Assembly (NCBI GenBank): GCA_910575105.1
Contig: CAJTDK010000006.1
Location: 62,001-126,000, forward strand
Direction of reading: 5' to 3'
Source of the DNA: Lachnospiraceae bacterium
GTDB lineage: Bacteria; Bacillota; Clostridia; Lachnospirales; Lachnospiraceae
Length of the DNA: 64,000 nucleotides
Under the pieces are notes generated by a model. The model did not search any database. It worked only from the letters and a program-made list of their open reading frames with translations, and was not told the DNA's origin. Both the position numbers and the translations under genes were made by a program. Below, in pieces: positions 52,164 to 61,723 of this stretch (positions within the stretch are counted from its first letter, which is position 1; the number at the start of each line of letters is the position of its first letter).

Positions 52164-52739
52164 CTATTTATTATTTTCCGTTTCCGTTAAAATATTATCT
52201 GTTTCTTGGTATGTTTTTTTACACTTTGGGCACTTATGCGTCTCGTCTAATCTTTCGCCGCACTCACATACCCAGCCGATCTGGACCGCCGGCACCCCGG
52301 CTACTAAGGCGTAATCCTTCACATCCTTTGTGACCACTGCCCCCGCGGCGACCATGCTCCACTTTCCAAGCGTATGGCCGCAGACTACCGTCGCGTTGGC
52401 TCCCACGGTACACCCGGTCTTTAGCCGCGTTTTTTTGTATCCGGCCGCACCTTTCGGATATTTTGCCCGGGGCGTCAGGTCATTGGTAAATACCATGGAG
52501 GGGCCGCAGAAAACATAATCTTCCAGCTCCACTCCCTCATAGACAGACACATTATTCTGGAGCTTAACCCCATCTCCGATAATCACATTGCTGGAGATAT
52601 TCACATTCTGGCCCATAGAGCAATTACGGCCGATTCTGGCTCCTTTCTGGATATGGGAAAAATGCCAGATCTTCGTCCCTTCCCCGATCACTGCCCCTTC
52701 ATCGACATAACTGCTTTCATGCACAAAATACTTTTCCAT
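52164..52739 (-). CDS. WbpD-type UDP-amino-sugar N-acetyltransferase (left-handed beta helix)
   Basis: The protein has 191 residues. Hexapeptide repeats (GAVIGEGTKIWHFSHIQKGA, IGRNCSMGQNVNISSNVIIG and so on) form a left-handed beta helix. TVGANATVVCGHTLGKWSMV holds the acetyl-CoA and catalytic region. The C-terminal VCECGERLDETHKCPKCKK tail carries four cysteines like a small zinc ribbon, as in many WbpD homologues. It would acetylate the 3-amino group of UDP-GlcNAc(3NH2)A. The ATG overlaps the stop of the oxidoreductase gene. Confidence 0.87.
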   Translation of the reverse strand: MEKYFVHESSYVDEGAVIGEGTKIWHFSHIQKGARIGRNCSMGQNVNISSNVIIGDGVKLQNNVSVYEGVELEDYVFCGPSMVFTNDLTPRAKYPKGAAGYKKTRLKTGCTVGANATVVCGHTLGKWSMVAAGAVVTKDVKDYALVAGVPAVQIGWVCECGERLDETHKCPKCKKTYQETDNILTETENNK

Positions 52740-53812
52740 CAGAACTCCCCCTGCATATCCGTACTGGAAAAATCGGACAGCGGAAGCTTGACCGGCTGTC
52801 CTGTCTTCTGGCTCTTATAAATCGCCAGTACCATCTCCAGTGCATTCCTCCCGGCACGCGCATCCACATACGGAGCCCTGTCATTTTTAATCGCATCTGT
52901 CACATCCGCATACATACTGAGGTGGCCGTTGCCGTATACATTGCTTGTCTGTTCCTTAAGACCTTTATTCTGATGATCTGCTTCTGTCTCGTCGGCAAAA
53001 TCCCATACGTCAATATTATTCGTTGATTTCCCGCCAATCTTGACCGTTCCCTTCTCGCCGAAAAGATATAAAGTCTCCTCCAGATTCTGGGGATATACAT
53101 TGGTGGTCCCTTCGATGGTCGCCACAGCTCCGTTTTTAAACTTCACCACAGCCATGCCGATATCTTCTGCCTCCAGATAATCATGGAACCGCTGGCGCGT
53201 CACACCGTACACTTCTTCCGCCTCGCCGCCCATCATCCATCTGAGCAGGTCGATTCCGTGAATACACTGGTTCATCAGCGCGCCTCCGTCATGGGCCCAC
53301 TTCCCCCGCCATGGCGCCTGGGCATAATAGCCTTCATTCCGGTTCCACCGCACATGGACAGAGCCGTGGGACAATTTGCCGAACCTTCCGGTCTCCACCG
53401 CTTTTCTCAGTTCCTGCACGGCTACATTGAACCGGTTCTGGTGGCATGCTGCGACTTTTACCCCCTTTTCTTCTGAACGCCTGACGATTTCATCGGCATC
53501 CTCCATACTCATGGCAATAGGTTTTTCAATGATCAGGTTGATACCATGATCTATGCAGTAAAGGGCAATCTCAGCATGGCTGCCGCTCTCTGTTGCAATC
53601 CCGATCAATTCGATCTGGTTTTCTGCGATCATCTGCTTGTAATCCGTATATCTTTTTATGGTCTCATCCCGATCGAGGCCATGCTTTTGCAGCAGGTTTT
53701 CCATCTGCTCTGGAAGGATATCACAGACAGCCGTAAATTCCAGGCCAGTGCCAAGCACTGCCTTCACATGGTTTGCTGCGATTCTTCCACATCCAATTAA
53801 TGCATATTTCAT
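52739..53812 (-). CDS. WbpB-type Gfo/Idh/MocA oxidoreductase
   Basis: This 357-residue NAD-dependent oxidoreductase has an N-terminal Rossmann motif GCGRIAANHVKAV (7-19) and LIIEKPIAMSMEDADEIV, with H-containing GGALMNQCIHGIDLLRWMMG as the catalytic helix. In this gene neighbourhood it fits WbpB/WlbA, which oxidises UDP-GlcNAcA at C3 and works together with the aminotransferase. Length is normal. It is coupled to the acetyltransferase gene by a one-base overlap. Confidence 0.87.
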   Translation of the reverse strand: MKYALIGCGRIAANHVKAVLGTGLEFTAVCDILPEQMENLLQKHGLDRDETIKRYTDYKQMIAENQIELIGIATESGSHAEIALYCIDHGINLIIEKPIAMSMEDADEIVRRSEEKGVKVAACHQNRFNVAVQELRKAVETGRFGKLSHGSVHVRWNRNEGYYAQAPWRGKWAHDGGALMNQCIHGIDLLRWMMGGEAEEVYGVTRQRFHDYLEAEDIGMAVVKFKNGAVATIEGTTNVYPQNLEETLYLFGEKGTVKIGGKSTNNIDVWDFADETEADHQNKGLKEQTSNVYGNGHLSMYADVTDAIKNDRAPYVDARAGRNALEMVLAIYKSQKTGQPVKLPLSDFSSTDMQGEF

Positions 53813-53816
53813 CTCT

Positions 53817-54899
53817 TTACCCTTTCAATATTTCAACTATTTTTTCGGCGGCATCACCGTTGCCGTAATAATTCTTACGTTTGCTTTGATCTGGCTGAAT
53901 CTGGCTGACCTTGTTCAGGATATCCTCTGTATCAGGCTTGGCCAGCACATTGAACTCCCCGGTCAGCGTCTCGGTCCACTCCGTCTGGTCCCGTACCGTC
54001 ACGCACGGCGTATTCAGGATATACGCCTCTTTCTGCAGTCCGCCGGAATCCGTAACGATCTTTTTTGCATTCTTCGTAAAATACAGCATATCCAGATACC
54101 CCATGGGCTGGACAAACTGAATATTCCCATATCTGTGCCGCTCACAAAGGGTATCCACAAAATGCCTGGTCCTGGGATGCACAGGAAACAGTACCTTTGC
54201 ATCCATGCGCTCAAATGCTGCCAGAATCTTTTCAATTTTCTGGATATCATCGGTATTTTCTGCCCGGTGTATCGTAGCGAGATACCACTCTGACATATCT
54301 GCTATCCTGCCATAGAGACTTTGCAGTCGGCTCAGGTAATATCTCCTGTCGTGCTCTTCCATCAGCTTCGAGTAATATAATACCGCATCACACATCACAT
54401 CGCCGATCGGATAAACGCCCTGTTTGATTCCCTCTTTTTTCAGATTCTCAACCGCAGAATCCGTGGGACACAGCAGAAATGCGGATAAATGGTCTGTCAG
54501 CACCCGGTTCTGCTCTTCCGGCATACGCATATTGTAAGAGCGCAGCCCTGCCTCCACGTGTACCACAGGAATATGAAGCTTTGACGCGGCAAGGGCGCCG
54601 GCAAGCGTCGAATTGGTATCTCCATAGACCATCAGATAATCTGGCTTCTCTCTAATCAGAATCTCTTCTATTCCCACAAGCATCTCGGCAGTCTGTCTGG
54701 CGTGGCTAGCCGACCCTGCCCCAAGATTGATATCCGGATAAGGAATCTTAAGCTCGTCGAAAAATATATCGGACATATTCGCATCATAATGCTGGCCGGT
54801 ATGGATCAGTATCTCCTGGTTCTGTTTTCTTAACTTTCTTGATACGGCAGCCGCCTTGATAAACTGCGGGCGCGCTCCCACAACAGTGACAATCTTCAT
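53817..54899 (-). CDS. WbpI-type UDP-GlcNAc3NAcA 2-epimerase (WecB family)
   Basis: The protein has 360 residues with a GT-B-like epimerase fold. VVGARPQFIKAAAVSRKLRK and TGQHYDANMSDIFFDELKIP are the variant N-terminal motifs typical of WbpI/WlbD rather than ordinary WecB (GTRPE). VYGDTNSTLAGALAA, VEAGLRSYNMRMPEEQNRVL and TDSGGLQKEAYIL with ETGRPE-like residues follow. It would epimerise UDP-GlcNAc3NAcA to UDP-ManNAc3NAcA. GGAGGAAG precedes the ATG. Confidence 0.88.
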   Translation of the reverse strand: MKIVTVVGARPQFIKAAAVSRKLRKQNQEILIHTGQHYDANMSDIFFDELKIPYPDINLGAGSASHARQTAEMLVGIEEILIREKPDYLMVYGDTNSTLAGALAASKLHIPVVHVEAGLRSYNMRMPEEQNRVLTDHLSAFLLCPTDSAVENLKKEGIKQGVYPIGDVMCDAVLYYSKLMEEHDRRYYLSRLQSLYGRIADMSEWYLATIHRAENTDDIQKIEKILAAFERMDAKVLFPVHPRTRHFVDTLCERHRYGNIQFVQPMGYLDMLYFTKNAKKIVTDSGGLQKEAYILNTPCVTVRDQTEWTETLTGEFNVLAKPDTEDILNKVSQIQPDQSKRKNYYGNGDAAEKIVEILKG

Positions 54900-54911
54900 C
54901 TTCTTCCTCCA

Positions 54912-56042
54912 CTAATCTCCAAAGAATTCGGCTACCGGACGCATAACCACCTTGATATCAGACTGTTTCTGCACCTTAGCCCTGATCCTGGCTCTTATCT
55001 TCTGCGGCTCAGAAGCTTCGATAAGATCATACATCTCAATAATCTTATCCATATCCAGGGGACTTTCATCCATCGGGACGATCAACTGGTACTGATTCCC
55101 TTTTGGATATTCTGTCACGTCATATTCTGAAATGACCGGAAGACCTTTTGCACCGTACTCTTTACTCTTTAGCGTCTGCCCTGAGGTCAGCCCGATCCTG
55201 TGCATTCCCAGAGATGAGACAGCGATATCCGCCGTATTGTAAATATCAGTCAGCTCCTGGCCGCTTTTAAATCCGTAAAGGATTACGCGGTCTTCTAATC
55301 CGTATTTTTCTATACATTCTTTATATAGCTGCTTTTCCGGTCCGTCCCCTACCAGGTGAAATACGATCTTTCTCGTTCCGCTGTTTTTACTGTACTCTCC
55401 CATCCCGTTGATCAGCCGCTCAAACGCATGCCATTTTGCAAATCCTGCAACCGCCACCAGATTGACGGCGTCTTTTGACCGATCATTCCGCTCTGCGATC
55501 TGGATATCGGCGAAATTCACTCCATTTTTCAGCTCAAATACGGGAATATCGTATATCTTTGCCAGCTTTTTATCCGAGATAGCAGCGATCCGGTCTACAT
55601 ATTTTTTCATCCTCTTCCGATAAAGCCTGTCTAAGAAAAGAACGACCCGGTTTTCCAGCGTATCCTTTAGTTCTGCATCATAGGGATACGTCGGAATCTC
55701 AATCAAAGTCTTTGTCCCTGCATGTTTCAGCGCCTTTAACAGCCGGTGGAACTGGGGATCGTCGAACACATACCGGATATATATTCCATCATAGGAATGC
55801 GCTTTCAGATATCTTCTTAAAAAGCGGCTGGCTTCTACTTTGTACGGACGACGCATCTTATGTTTGATGAGTGTTTCTTTCTGACCGTGCAGAATAAACA
55901 GATCCTCATCGTTTTTCCGATAGGCTGCGTCTACCTGATATCCCAAGTTCTCCAACGCATGGATCTGATTCCATATCTTTTTAGTGATCCCTTCTGTTGC
56001 CTGCGTCATATCTCTCGCTGTATAATACAATATCTTTTTCAT
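54912..56042 (-). CDS. Glycosyltransferase family 4
   Basis: This 376-residue GT-B protein has an N-terminal ARDMTQATEGITKKIWNQIHA and IYIRYVFDDPQF, and a C-terminal LVAVAGFAKWHAFERLINGM, FHLVGDGPEKQLY and LGMHRIGLTSGQTLKSKEYG. This fits GT4-type folds but is more divergent than the other GT4 here. Its place directly before the WbpI gene suggests it uses one of the sugars made by this locus, possibly ManNAc3NAcA (inference). Confidence 0.75.
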   Translation of the reverse strand: MKKILYYTARDMTQATEGITKKIWNQIHALENLGYQVDAAYRKNDEDLFILHGQKETLIKHKMRRPYKVEASRFLRRYLKAHSYDGIYIRYVFDDPQFHRLLKALKHAGTKTLIEIPTYPYDAELKDTLENRVVLFLDRLYRKRMKKYVDRIAAISDKKLAKIYDIPVFELKNGVNFADIQIAERNDRSKDAVNLVAVAGFAKWHAFERLINGMGEYSKNSGTRKIVFHLVGDGPEKQLYKECIEKYGLEDRVILYGFKSGQELTDIYNTADIAVSSLGMHRIGLTSGQTLKSKEYGAKGLPVISEYDVTEYPKGNQYQLIVPMDESPLDMDKIIEMYDLIEASEPQKIRARIRAKVQKQSDIKVVMRPVAEFFGD

Positions 56043-56046
56043 CGGC

Positions 56047-56946
56047 CTACACCTTTCCTATCAGCATTACCCCCCGCATCACAATCTCGCTTACTATCCC
56101 CGGCCTCCATCTCCTAGGATAGAAAACCTTGATTAAACTATTCTTAAAAGAATATCCTTCTTCTCCAAACAGTGAAGCGATCCGGGCTCTCTTCGGTGAT
56201 AATTTATCCTTATAGACACGGTAATACTCCATATTTCTCTCTTTTACATCGCCCTTATCCGTAAGCACCGCCATCCCCCAGGCCATTTTTTTTGCAAAGG
56301 TGATTCGGGTCACGCTGCTGTCTAAACGCCTGTACATGGCACATACTTTACGGTTTACGTGGACCCTGCCGAAGCCTAACGCCACTGCGCCCGCAAGCCA
56401 GTCATGGGAATGAACTTTCTTCGGATCGCACTTTAGCATCTCCTCCCGGAGCCTTTTATTGATCACCATGGAAAATCCCACGCCAAAGGTTCCGGTCATG
56501 GCCCGGTAAAAGGACAGGGAGTTTTTTGGCGGCTCCTGGATACCTAAGCTTTCGCCCTTTTCGCCAGCCATCTCGCTTAAGCTATAGTAAAGCAGGGGCT
56601 CTTCCTGCTTCTGGCGCTCAAGCCATTTAACCGCAAGTGCAACCTTATCTGGATACCAGATATCATCCTGATCGCAGAAGGACCAGAAATCCCCTTTATC
56701 CGTAAGCCGAAGAAGCTCCATGAAGCTGCCGCAGAAGCCAAGGTTCTCCCCCCTGATCAGCGTGACTGTGCCGGACGCTTCATATTCTTTAAGGATATCA
56801 AGCGTCCCGTCGTCAGAGCCGTCGTCCCGCACGTAGATATCAATATTGGGATAGCTTTGGTCAAACAGGCTTTTTAATTGTTCACGGATATATTTACTTC
56901 CGTTATACGTAGAAACTATGATATTAACTTTAGGATGTCTCTCCAT
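56047..56946 (-). CDS. Family 2 glycosyltransferase (rhamnosyltransferase-like)
   Basis: The protein has 299 residues. VNIIVSTYNGSKYIREQLKS, YVRDDGSDDGTLDIL, FCDQDDIWYPDKV and HDWLAGAVAL are the GT-A core, with the DQDD metal site. The DQDDIWYPDKV pattern is common in enzymes annotated as alpha-L-rhamnosyltransferases, in line with rfbC/rfbD in the same locus. The RBS is GGAGAGGAAAAG. Confidence 0.82.
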   Translation of the reverse strand: MERHPKVNIIVSTYNGSKYIREQLKSLFDQSYPNIDIYVRDDGSDDGTLDILKEYEASGTVTLIRGENLGFCGSFMELLRLTDKGDFWSFCDQDDIWYPDKVALAVKWLERQKQEEPLLYYSLSEMAGEKGESLGIQEPPKNSLSFYRAMTGTFGVGFSMVINKRLREEMLKCDPKKVHSHDWLAGAVALGFGRVHVNRKVCAMYRRLDSSVTRITFAKKMAWGMAVLTDKGDVKERNMEYYRVYKDKLSPKRARIASLFGEEGYSFKNSLIKVFYPRRWRPGIVSEIVMRGVMLIGKV

Positions 56947-56958
56947 TCTTTTCCTCTC

Positions 56959-57990
56959 CTAAGCCATAAAATTAAAAAAGGGTATCCAGCTTAACTTCTT
57001 TAGGATCAGGCACATCGCCCTCTCCAAATGCAGATAGGCGGTTAATATCTTGACCTTATGGGCAAAAGGAATGTCAGCGGTCTTAAAGTCAGGTTTCCAG
57101 CCATATTTGCGGCGTTCTCTCTTCCATACACTCTTAAGCTTTTCTATCTGGCTGCCTGGCTTTTCAGCTTTCTCCTCTGCCCAGTAAAGCTGCTTTAAGG
57201 AACTGAAGGTCATTCCCAGGGAAAAGTTGCTTATGCTCCCGTTATAACCGCATTCCTCCAAATACTGCCGGATCTCTTTCCAGTCTGTGTACACGTCAAC
57301 CGCATGCCGGAGTGAATAATGATATGAGGCCGAAGCCTTTGCGTGCACATAATAATACAGTCCCTTAGGGACGATTGCTACCTTATCCACATGGGAAAAC
57401 AGTGCCGCGCTGGTAACCATATCTTCCGCATACCGGAAATTCTCCGGTTCGGTAATGCCATGATCCATAAAGACAGAACGCTTCACCAGTTTATAGCACA
57501 TACTGTTAAGGGAAAGATAGGAAAAATTCAAAAACCAGTCAAGTATCTGCTCATTTGTATATACCGTGCTTTTCTGTATCGGAAATTTTGTCTCATTGAT
57601 AAAGCGGATATTTCCGTCCTCGATGTACACATTCTTCTCCTGGCAGACCGCGATGGAAACCTGCTTTTCTTCCAGTACGGCTGATAGAATCTCATACATG
57701 CGCTTATGGACAAAATCATCGCAGTCTACAAATCCCACAAACTCACCCTTCGCTTCCCTGACCCCTCTGTTTCTGGCAGTCCCCGCTCCGGCATTCCTCT
57801 GTGTGATCAGCCGTATGCGCTCATCCTTCTTCATATATTGCCTGACGATCTTTGCGCCGTCATCCTTTGAGCCATCGTCCACCACCACAATCTCGACATC
57901 GCGGATGGTCTGGCTGGTCAGGCTGTCAAGACATCTGGCAATTGTTTTTTCGCCGTTATAAAGAGGCACGATAATACTTACTTTACACAT
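56959..57990 (-). CDS. Family 2 glycosyltransferase
   Basis: This 343-residue GT-A enzyme has VSIIVPLYNGEKTIARCLDS, VVVDDGSKDDGAKI and FVGFVDCDDFVHKRMYE (DCDD metal site). The C-terminal half is helical and of unknown fold. A weak RBS (AAAGGG about 14 bases away) precedes the ATG. It is the first glycosyltransferase after the UDP-GlcNAc dehydrogenase gene. Confidence 0.82.
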   Translation of the reverse strand: MCKVSIIVPLYNGEKTIARCLDSLTSQTIRDVEIVVVDDGSKDDGAKIVRQYMKKDERIRLITQRNAGAGTARNRGVREAKGEFVGFVDCDDFVHKRMYEILSAVLEEKQVSIAVCQEKNVYIEDGNIRFINETKFPIQKSTVYTNEQILDWFLNFSYLSLNSMCYKLVKRSVFMDHGITEPENFRYAEDMVTSAALFSHVDKVAIVPKGLYYYVHAKASASYHYSLRHAVDVYTDWKEIRQYLEECGYNGSISNFSLGMTFSSLKQLYWAEEKAEKPGSQIEKLKSVWKRERRKYGWKPDFKTADIPFAHKVKILTAYLHLERAMCLILKKLSWIPFFNFMA

Positions 57991-58052
57991 GCTTTCTTAC
58001 AATTCCCTTTCTTACGCTTCCCTGTTTTTCGAGTGCTTTTCCAGCAGGCTGG

Positions 58053-59366
58053 CTACAGCAGTTCGATATTGTCTCTTTCTCTTACCATCTTCATGGCATT
58101 TTTTGTATCAAATACAGCGATGGCATGTTTCTGGACAAAATCATAATCCACATTGGTATGGGCCGCCGTCACCATGACGAGATCTGCATTCTTTAACAAC
58201 TCTTTGGTCAATTCCGGTTCGCTTACGTACCTTTTATTCTTGAATTTGTATTCCTTTACCCACGGGTCATAATAAGAAACCTCTGCCCCGGTCTTTTCTA
58301 ACTCCTCGACTACCTTAAGGGCAGGGCTTTCCCGGTAATCATCGATATCCTGCTTATAGGCGACGCCAAGGACAAGCACCTTCGAGCCGTTCAGCGCCTT
58401 TTTGTAACGGTTCAGGATCATCCCCGCCCGCTCTACGCAGTACTCCGGCATCTTATCATTGATCATCATGGAACTTTCGATCATGGAAGTATGGAAACCG
58501 TACTCTCTCGCTTTCCAAGACAGATAATAGGGATCAAGAGGAATACAGTGCCCGCCAAGCCCCGGTCCCGGATAAAATGCCTGGAAGCCGTAAGGCTTTG
58601 ATTTCGCCGCCTCGATGACCTCCCACATGCTGATTCCCATCTCCCGGCACAGCATAGTAAGCTCATTGACCAGCCCGATATTAATATTGCGGTAAGTATT
58701 CTCTAAGATCTTCTCCATCTCCGCGATAGCCGGGGAAGTCACCTCATATACCTCCCCTTCCAGTACAGAGCGGTACATGGCAGAAATGACTTCTGTAGCC
58801 TCTTTTCCGATCGCGCCCACGACCTTCGGGGTGTTCTTCGTCTTATAAATCAGATTGCCGGGATCTACCCTCTCCGGCGAGAATCCGAGATAGAAATCTT
58901 CGCCGCACGCCAAGCCTGAACCTTTCTCCAGGATCGGCCTGATCAGTTCTTCTGTTGTCCCGGGATAGGTTGTAGATTCTAAAACAACCATTGTCTCTCT
59001 GGTAAGGTATTTTGCAATCTCCTCTGCCGAAGACTTCACATAGCTGATATCCGGCTGCTGGTGGATATCCAAAGGAGTCGGGACACAGATCGCGATAAAA
59101 TCCACATCCTTCACGAAGCTGAAATCCGTAGTCGCAGACAGCATATGTTCATCCACCAATTTTTTCAGGTCATTATCTACCACATCTCCGATGTAGTTAT
59201 GCCCTTCATTTACCATATTCACTTTCTTTTCCTGCACATCAAAGCCGATCGTCTTGTATCCGGCCTTAGCCTTCTCCACCGCAAGCGGAAGTCCCACATA
59301 CCCAAGCCCGACGACTCCTACGATGATCTTTCTCTCAGCGATCTTTTTTAACAGTTTTTCTTTCAT
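58053..59366 (-). CDS. WbpA-type UDP-N-acetylglucosamine 6-dehydrogenase
   Basis: This NAD-dependent nucleotide-sugar dehydrogenase has 437 residues from the ATG at 59366 (GAGAGGAA upstream; a TTG three codons earlier is unlikely). VVGLGYVGLPLAVEKAKAGY binds NAD. The catalytic C274 is in GPGLGGHCIPLDPYYLSWKA, a form typical of WbpA/WecC-type enzymes rather than UDP-glucose dehydrogenases. It would oxidise UDP-GlcNAc to UDP-GlcNAcA, the first step of the ManNAc3NAcA route whose other four genes lie 3-8 kb downstream. Confidence 0.88.
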   Translation of the reverse strand: MKEKLLKKIAERKIIVGVVGLGYVGLPLAVEKAKAGYKTIGFDVQEKKVNMVNEGHNYIGDVVDNDLKKLVDEHMLSATTDFSFVKDVDFIAICVPTPLDIHQQPDISYVKSSAEEIAKYLTRETMVVLESTTYPGTTEELIRPILEKGSGLACGEDFYLGFSPERVDPGNLIYKTKNTPKVVGAIGKEATEVISAMYRSVLEGEVYEVTSPAIAEMEKILENTYRNINIGLVNELTMLCREMGISMWEVIEAAKSKPYGFQAFYPGPGLGGHCIPLDPYYLSWKAREYGFHTSMIESSMMINDKMPEYCVERAGMILNRYKKALNGSKVLVLGVAYKQDIDDYRESPALKVVEELEKTGAEVSYYDPWVKEYKFKNKRYVSEPELTKELLKNADLVMVTAAHTNVDYDFVQKHAIAVFDTKNAMKMVRERDNIELL

Positions 59367-59455
59367 CGATATCAATTCCTCTCTGTTGTTTTCTCACTTA
59401 AAACTCTTTTCCACCACAGAATCTTCCCGCAGATCAGGACGGTATGGACAGCATC

Positions 59456-61717
59456 CTATCTTTCTAACGCCACAAGCAGGACATGAAGGATAACCGTAAG
59501 ATCTGTAACCGCAAACAAAAGGATAATCTTCCGTTCAATATTCTTCTTCACGGTGAAAAAAGAATTTCTCATACAAAGAAGTACGAGCAGGAAAAACGGA
59601 ATAAAATACCTCCCTTGCGCGCCGGTGATAAAGTTGAGTGTCACCGGAGTCCAGACCAGCAGCATGGAAAACTCAATAAGCCCAAAGCAGCCCAATGACA
59701 GAATTCCCATGTAAGCCTTATCTATACGCGGGATATGCGTTTCCTCCTCCTGTCGGATGCAGGACAATAATAGCAGCAGCAGGATAAAAATGATGATATA
59801 CCAGTTAATATTGATATCCCTCCACGCAAGATTGCCGCCCAGCAGATTGCTTAGCTGAAGGTCCCCCTGCTTGTGGAAGGTATTCGTATACAACCCTACC
59901 ATCTTCGCGGGATGGCTGATGAGGTATCCGAAAGTGTAGACCTCCTGGCTTTTCGAGCCGCCGATCGCCGCTCCCTGCGCGGTGGAAAGTCTTGAAACGA
60001 TCCCCACAAGCCGGTCTTTGGCGAACATAAACAGAAACAGGCCTACTAAGGATACTGCGCAATACTTGTCTTTTTTCCGCAGATCCTTTCTTGTCCACAA
60101 TAACATAAGCGGAAGAAAGCATAAGGGAATATAGGCCCCGCCCTTAACCGTGGCCAGCAGGCTTCCGGTCAGCGCTACAACAGTGATCTCTCCCACCCGT
60201 ATCCGCTCTTTATGATAAAACACGGATATATTATATGCAATATACAGCAAGGCAATCCCGTTGATCATGCCGTCATAAGACATAGAAGCTGCCTGCTGCA
60301 GGGAAATGGGCAAAATCCCGACCAAAAATAAGGATACCTTCCCAAAGGGGATCTTCCTGATGGCAAAGTAGGTCAGCGCAGCGTAACAGAACAAGGAGAA
60401 AAATCTTCCCAGCATCATGGTAAGCAAAAGACCAAGCCCAAGCAGCCGTCCTGCGGCAATACCCAATGCCTGCGGGACATAATAGATCTTTCCGCCATTA
60501 TCAAGATTGCTCCGGACCGCACATTCTGCCAATGTCTCATCTTTTGCCTTCACGTAGAGCATGCGGTGCATCCACGCGTAATTGTCAGCGCCAAGATTCT
60601 GCCTCTCTTCTGCATCGGCACTGATATCCTCCACACGCTTATAGATATAACCTGGCTTCCCGCTTTCCGGTATCCCAAGGATCTCATTAGACAACGCATA
60701 TGCCGTGTCGATGTGGGACGGCTCATCCGGAACCGTATCAAGGCTGATCACCAGGCTCATCAGCACGCCTAAGGCTACCGTCATCAGCACATACAGCTTC
60801 TCCATCGCCAGCTTCTTCCATATACAGGCGGCAAAGATTATGACCGCCGCCAGCAGTACCAGCAAAGCCAATACGGCATACATTTTCTTTAAAAAGAAAT
60901 AGTCATTCGCCAGTATCGCGCTGCTCACGCCGCATTTATATACATAGATGATGTAAAAGCATACAAAGCCTGTTACTGCCGCAAAGCCAAGAACGGTCCG
61001 GTGACCGGCAAGCTTTTCCCTGACGTTCTTAACTGCCCTGCCGAACCATTCTGCAATACGTGTTCTCTTATGTGGGATTGGTTCTTCCTCTTCTTTATCC
61101 TTGTACACAAAGAAAAACAGCATTGTCCCGAGGGCTGCCAGAAATATACCGTTGGCAGCAGCATCGGCAAAATTACTCTTTTCTCCCGTCAGATACCTGG
61201 TTTTAAAAACAAGATTCAGTCTGGAGGCTTTGCCATCGATCCGCAGGGAGGCAGAATTCAGCTTATTTTTACTGGCCACCAGCGAAGCGCGCGCCTCCGT
61301 CTTTCCTTCCATCTTTAAAGTCAGCCGGACTTTTTTGCCCTTAACGTTATTCTGAAGAAGCTCAAAATATATCAATGACCCGCCGTCCTTATTCTGGACG
61401 CGTTCATATTTCAGCACCGCGGCGCTCTCGGCCAGAAGGCTCCCTGTTTCCAAGTCAGAAAGCTCTGCCTTCATCTTCTCATCTTTGAACCTGTCCTTTG
61501 TCTGGAATTTCACACCGATACCATGCAGACTGTCTTCAGTCAGTGTGAGATCAGCGGAAACCTCCGTATCTTCATCCAGCTTTATCTTTTTGTCCGTCGT
61601 CGTCCCGTACTGCTCTTCTTTGTACACCTCGGAAGTACCGCACTGGACGATAGGGATCAGGACGCATAAAGCTAAAAATGCAATATATACCGGCAGTAAT
61701 TTCTTCCTATTCATCAT
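59456..61717 (-). CDS. DUF2142 membrane protein (probable GT-C type)
   Basis: The protein has 753 residues. An N-terminal helix, an extracellular beta-rich region (about 35-185) and a long multi-helix body follow. VPDEPSHIDTAYALSNEILG, about residue 330, is the DUF2142 signature and sits in an external loop with acidic residues, as in GT-C glycosyltransferases. Such proteins occur in wall glycan and teichoic acid loci. It is adjacent to DUF2304 and a DPM1-like GT2, which would supply a polyprenyl-phosphate sugar (inference). Confidence 0.8.
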   Translation of the reverse strand: MMNRKKLLPVYIAFLALCVLIPIVQCGTSEVYKEEQYGTTTDKKIKLDEDTEVSADLTLTEDSLHGIGVKFQTKDRFKDEKMKAELSDLETGSLLAESAAVLKYERVQNKDGGSLIYFELLQNNVKGKKVRLTLKMEGKTEARASLVASKNKLNSASLRIDGKASRLNLVFKTRYLTGEKSNFADAAANGIFLAALGTMLFFFVYKDKEEEEPIPHKRTRIAEWFGRAVKNVREKLAGHRTVLGFAAVTGFVCFYIIYVYKCGVSSAILANDYFFLKKMYAVLALLVLLAAVIIFAACIWKKLAMEKLYVLMTVALGVLMSLVISLDTVPDEPSHIDTAYALSNEILGIPESGKPGYIYKRVEDISADAEERQNLGADNYAWMHRMLYVKAKDETLAECAVRSNLDNGGKIYYVPQALGIAAGRLLGLGLLLTMMLGRFFSLFCYAALTYFAIRKIPFGKVSLFLVGILPISLQQAASMSYDGMINGIALLYIAYNISVFYHKERIRVGEITVVALTGSLLATVKGGAYIPLCFLPLMLLWTRKDLRKKDKYCAVSLVGLFLFMFAKDRLVGIVSRLSTAQGAAIGGSKSQEVYTFGYLISHPAKMVGLYTNTFHKQGDLQLSNLLGGNLAWRDININWYIIIFILLLLLLSCIRQEEETHIPRIDKAYMGILSLGCFGLIEFSMLLVWTPVTLNFITGAQGRYFIPFFLLVLLCMRNSFFTVKKNIERKIILLFAVTDLTVILHVLLVALER

Positions 61718-61723
61718 CAGCCA

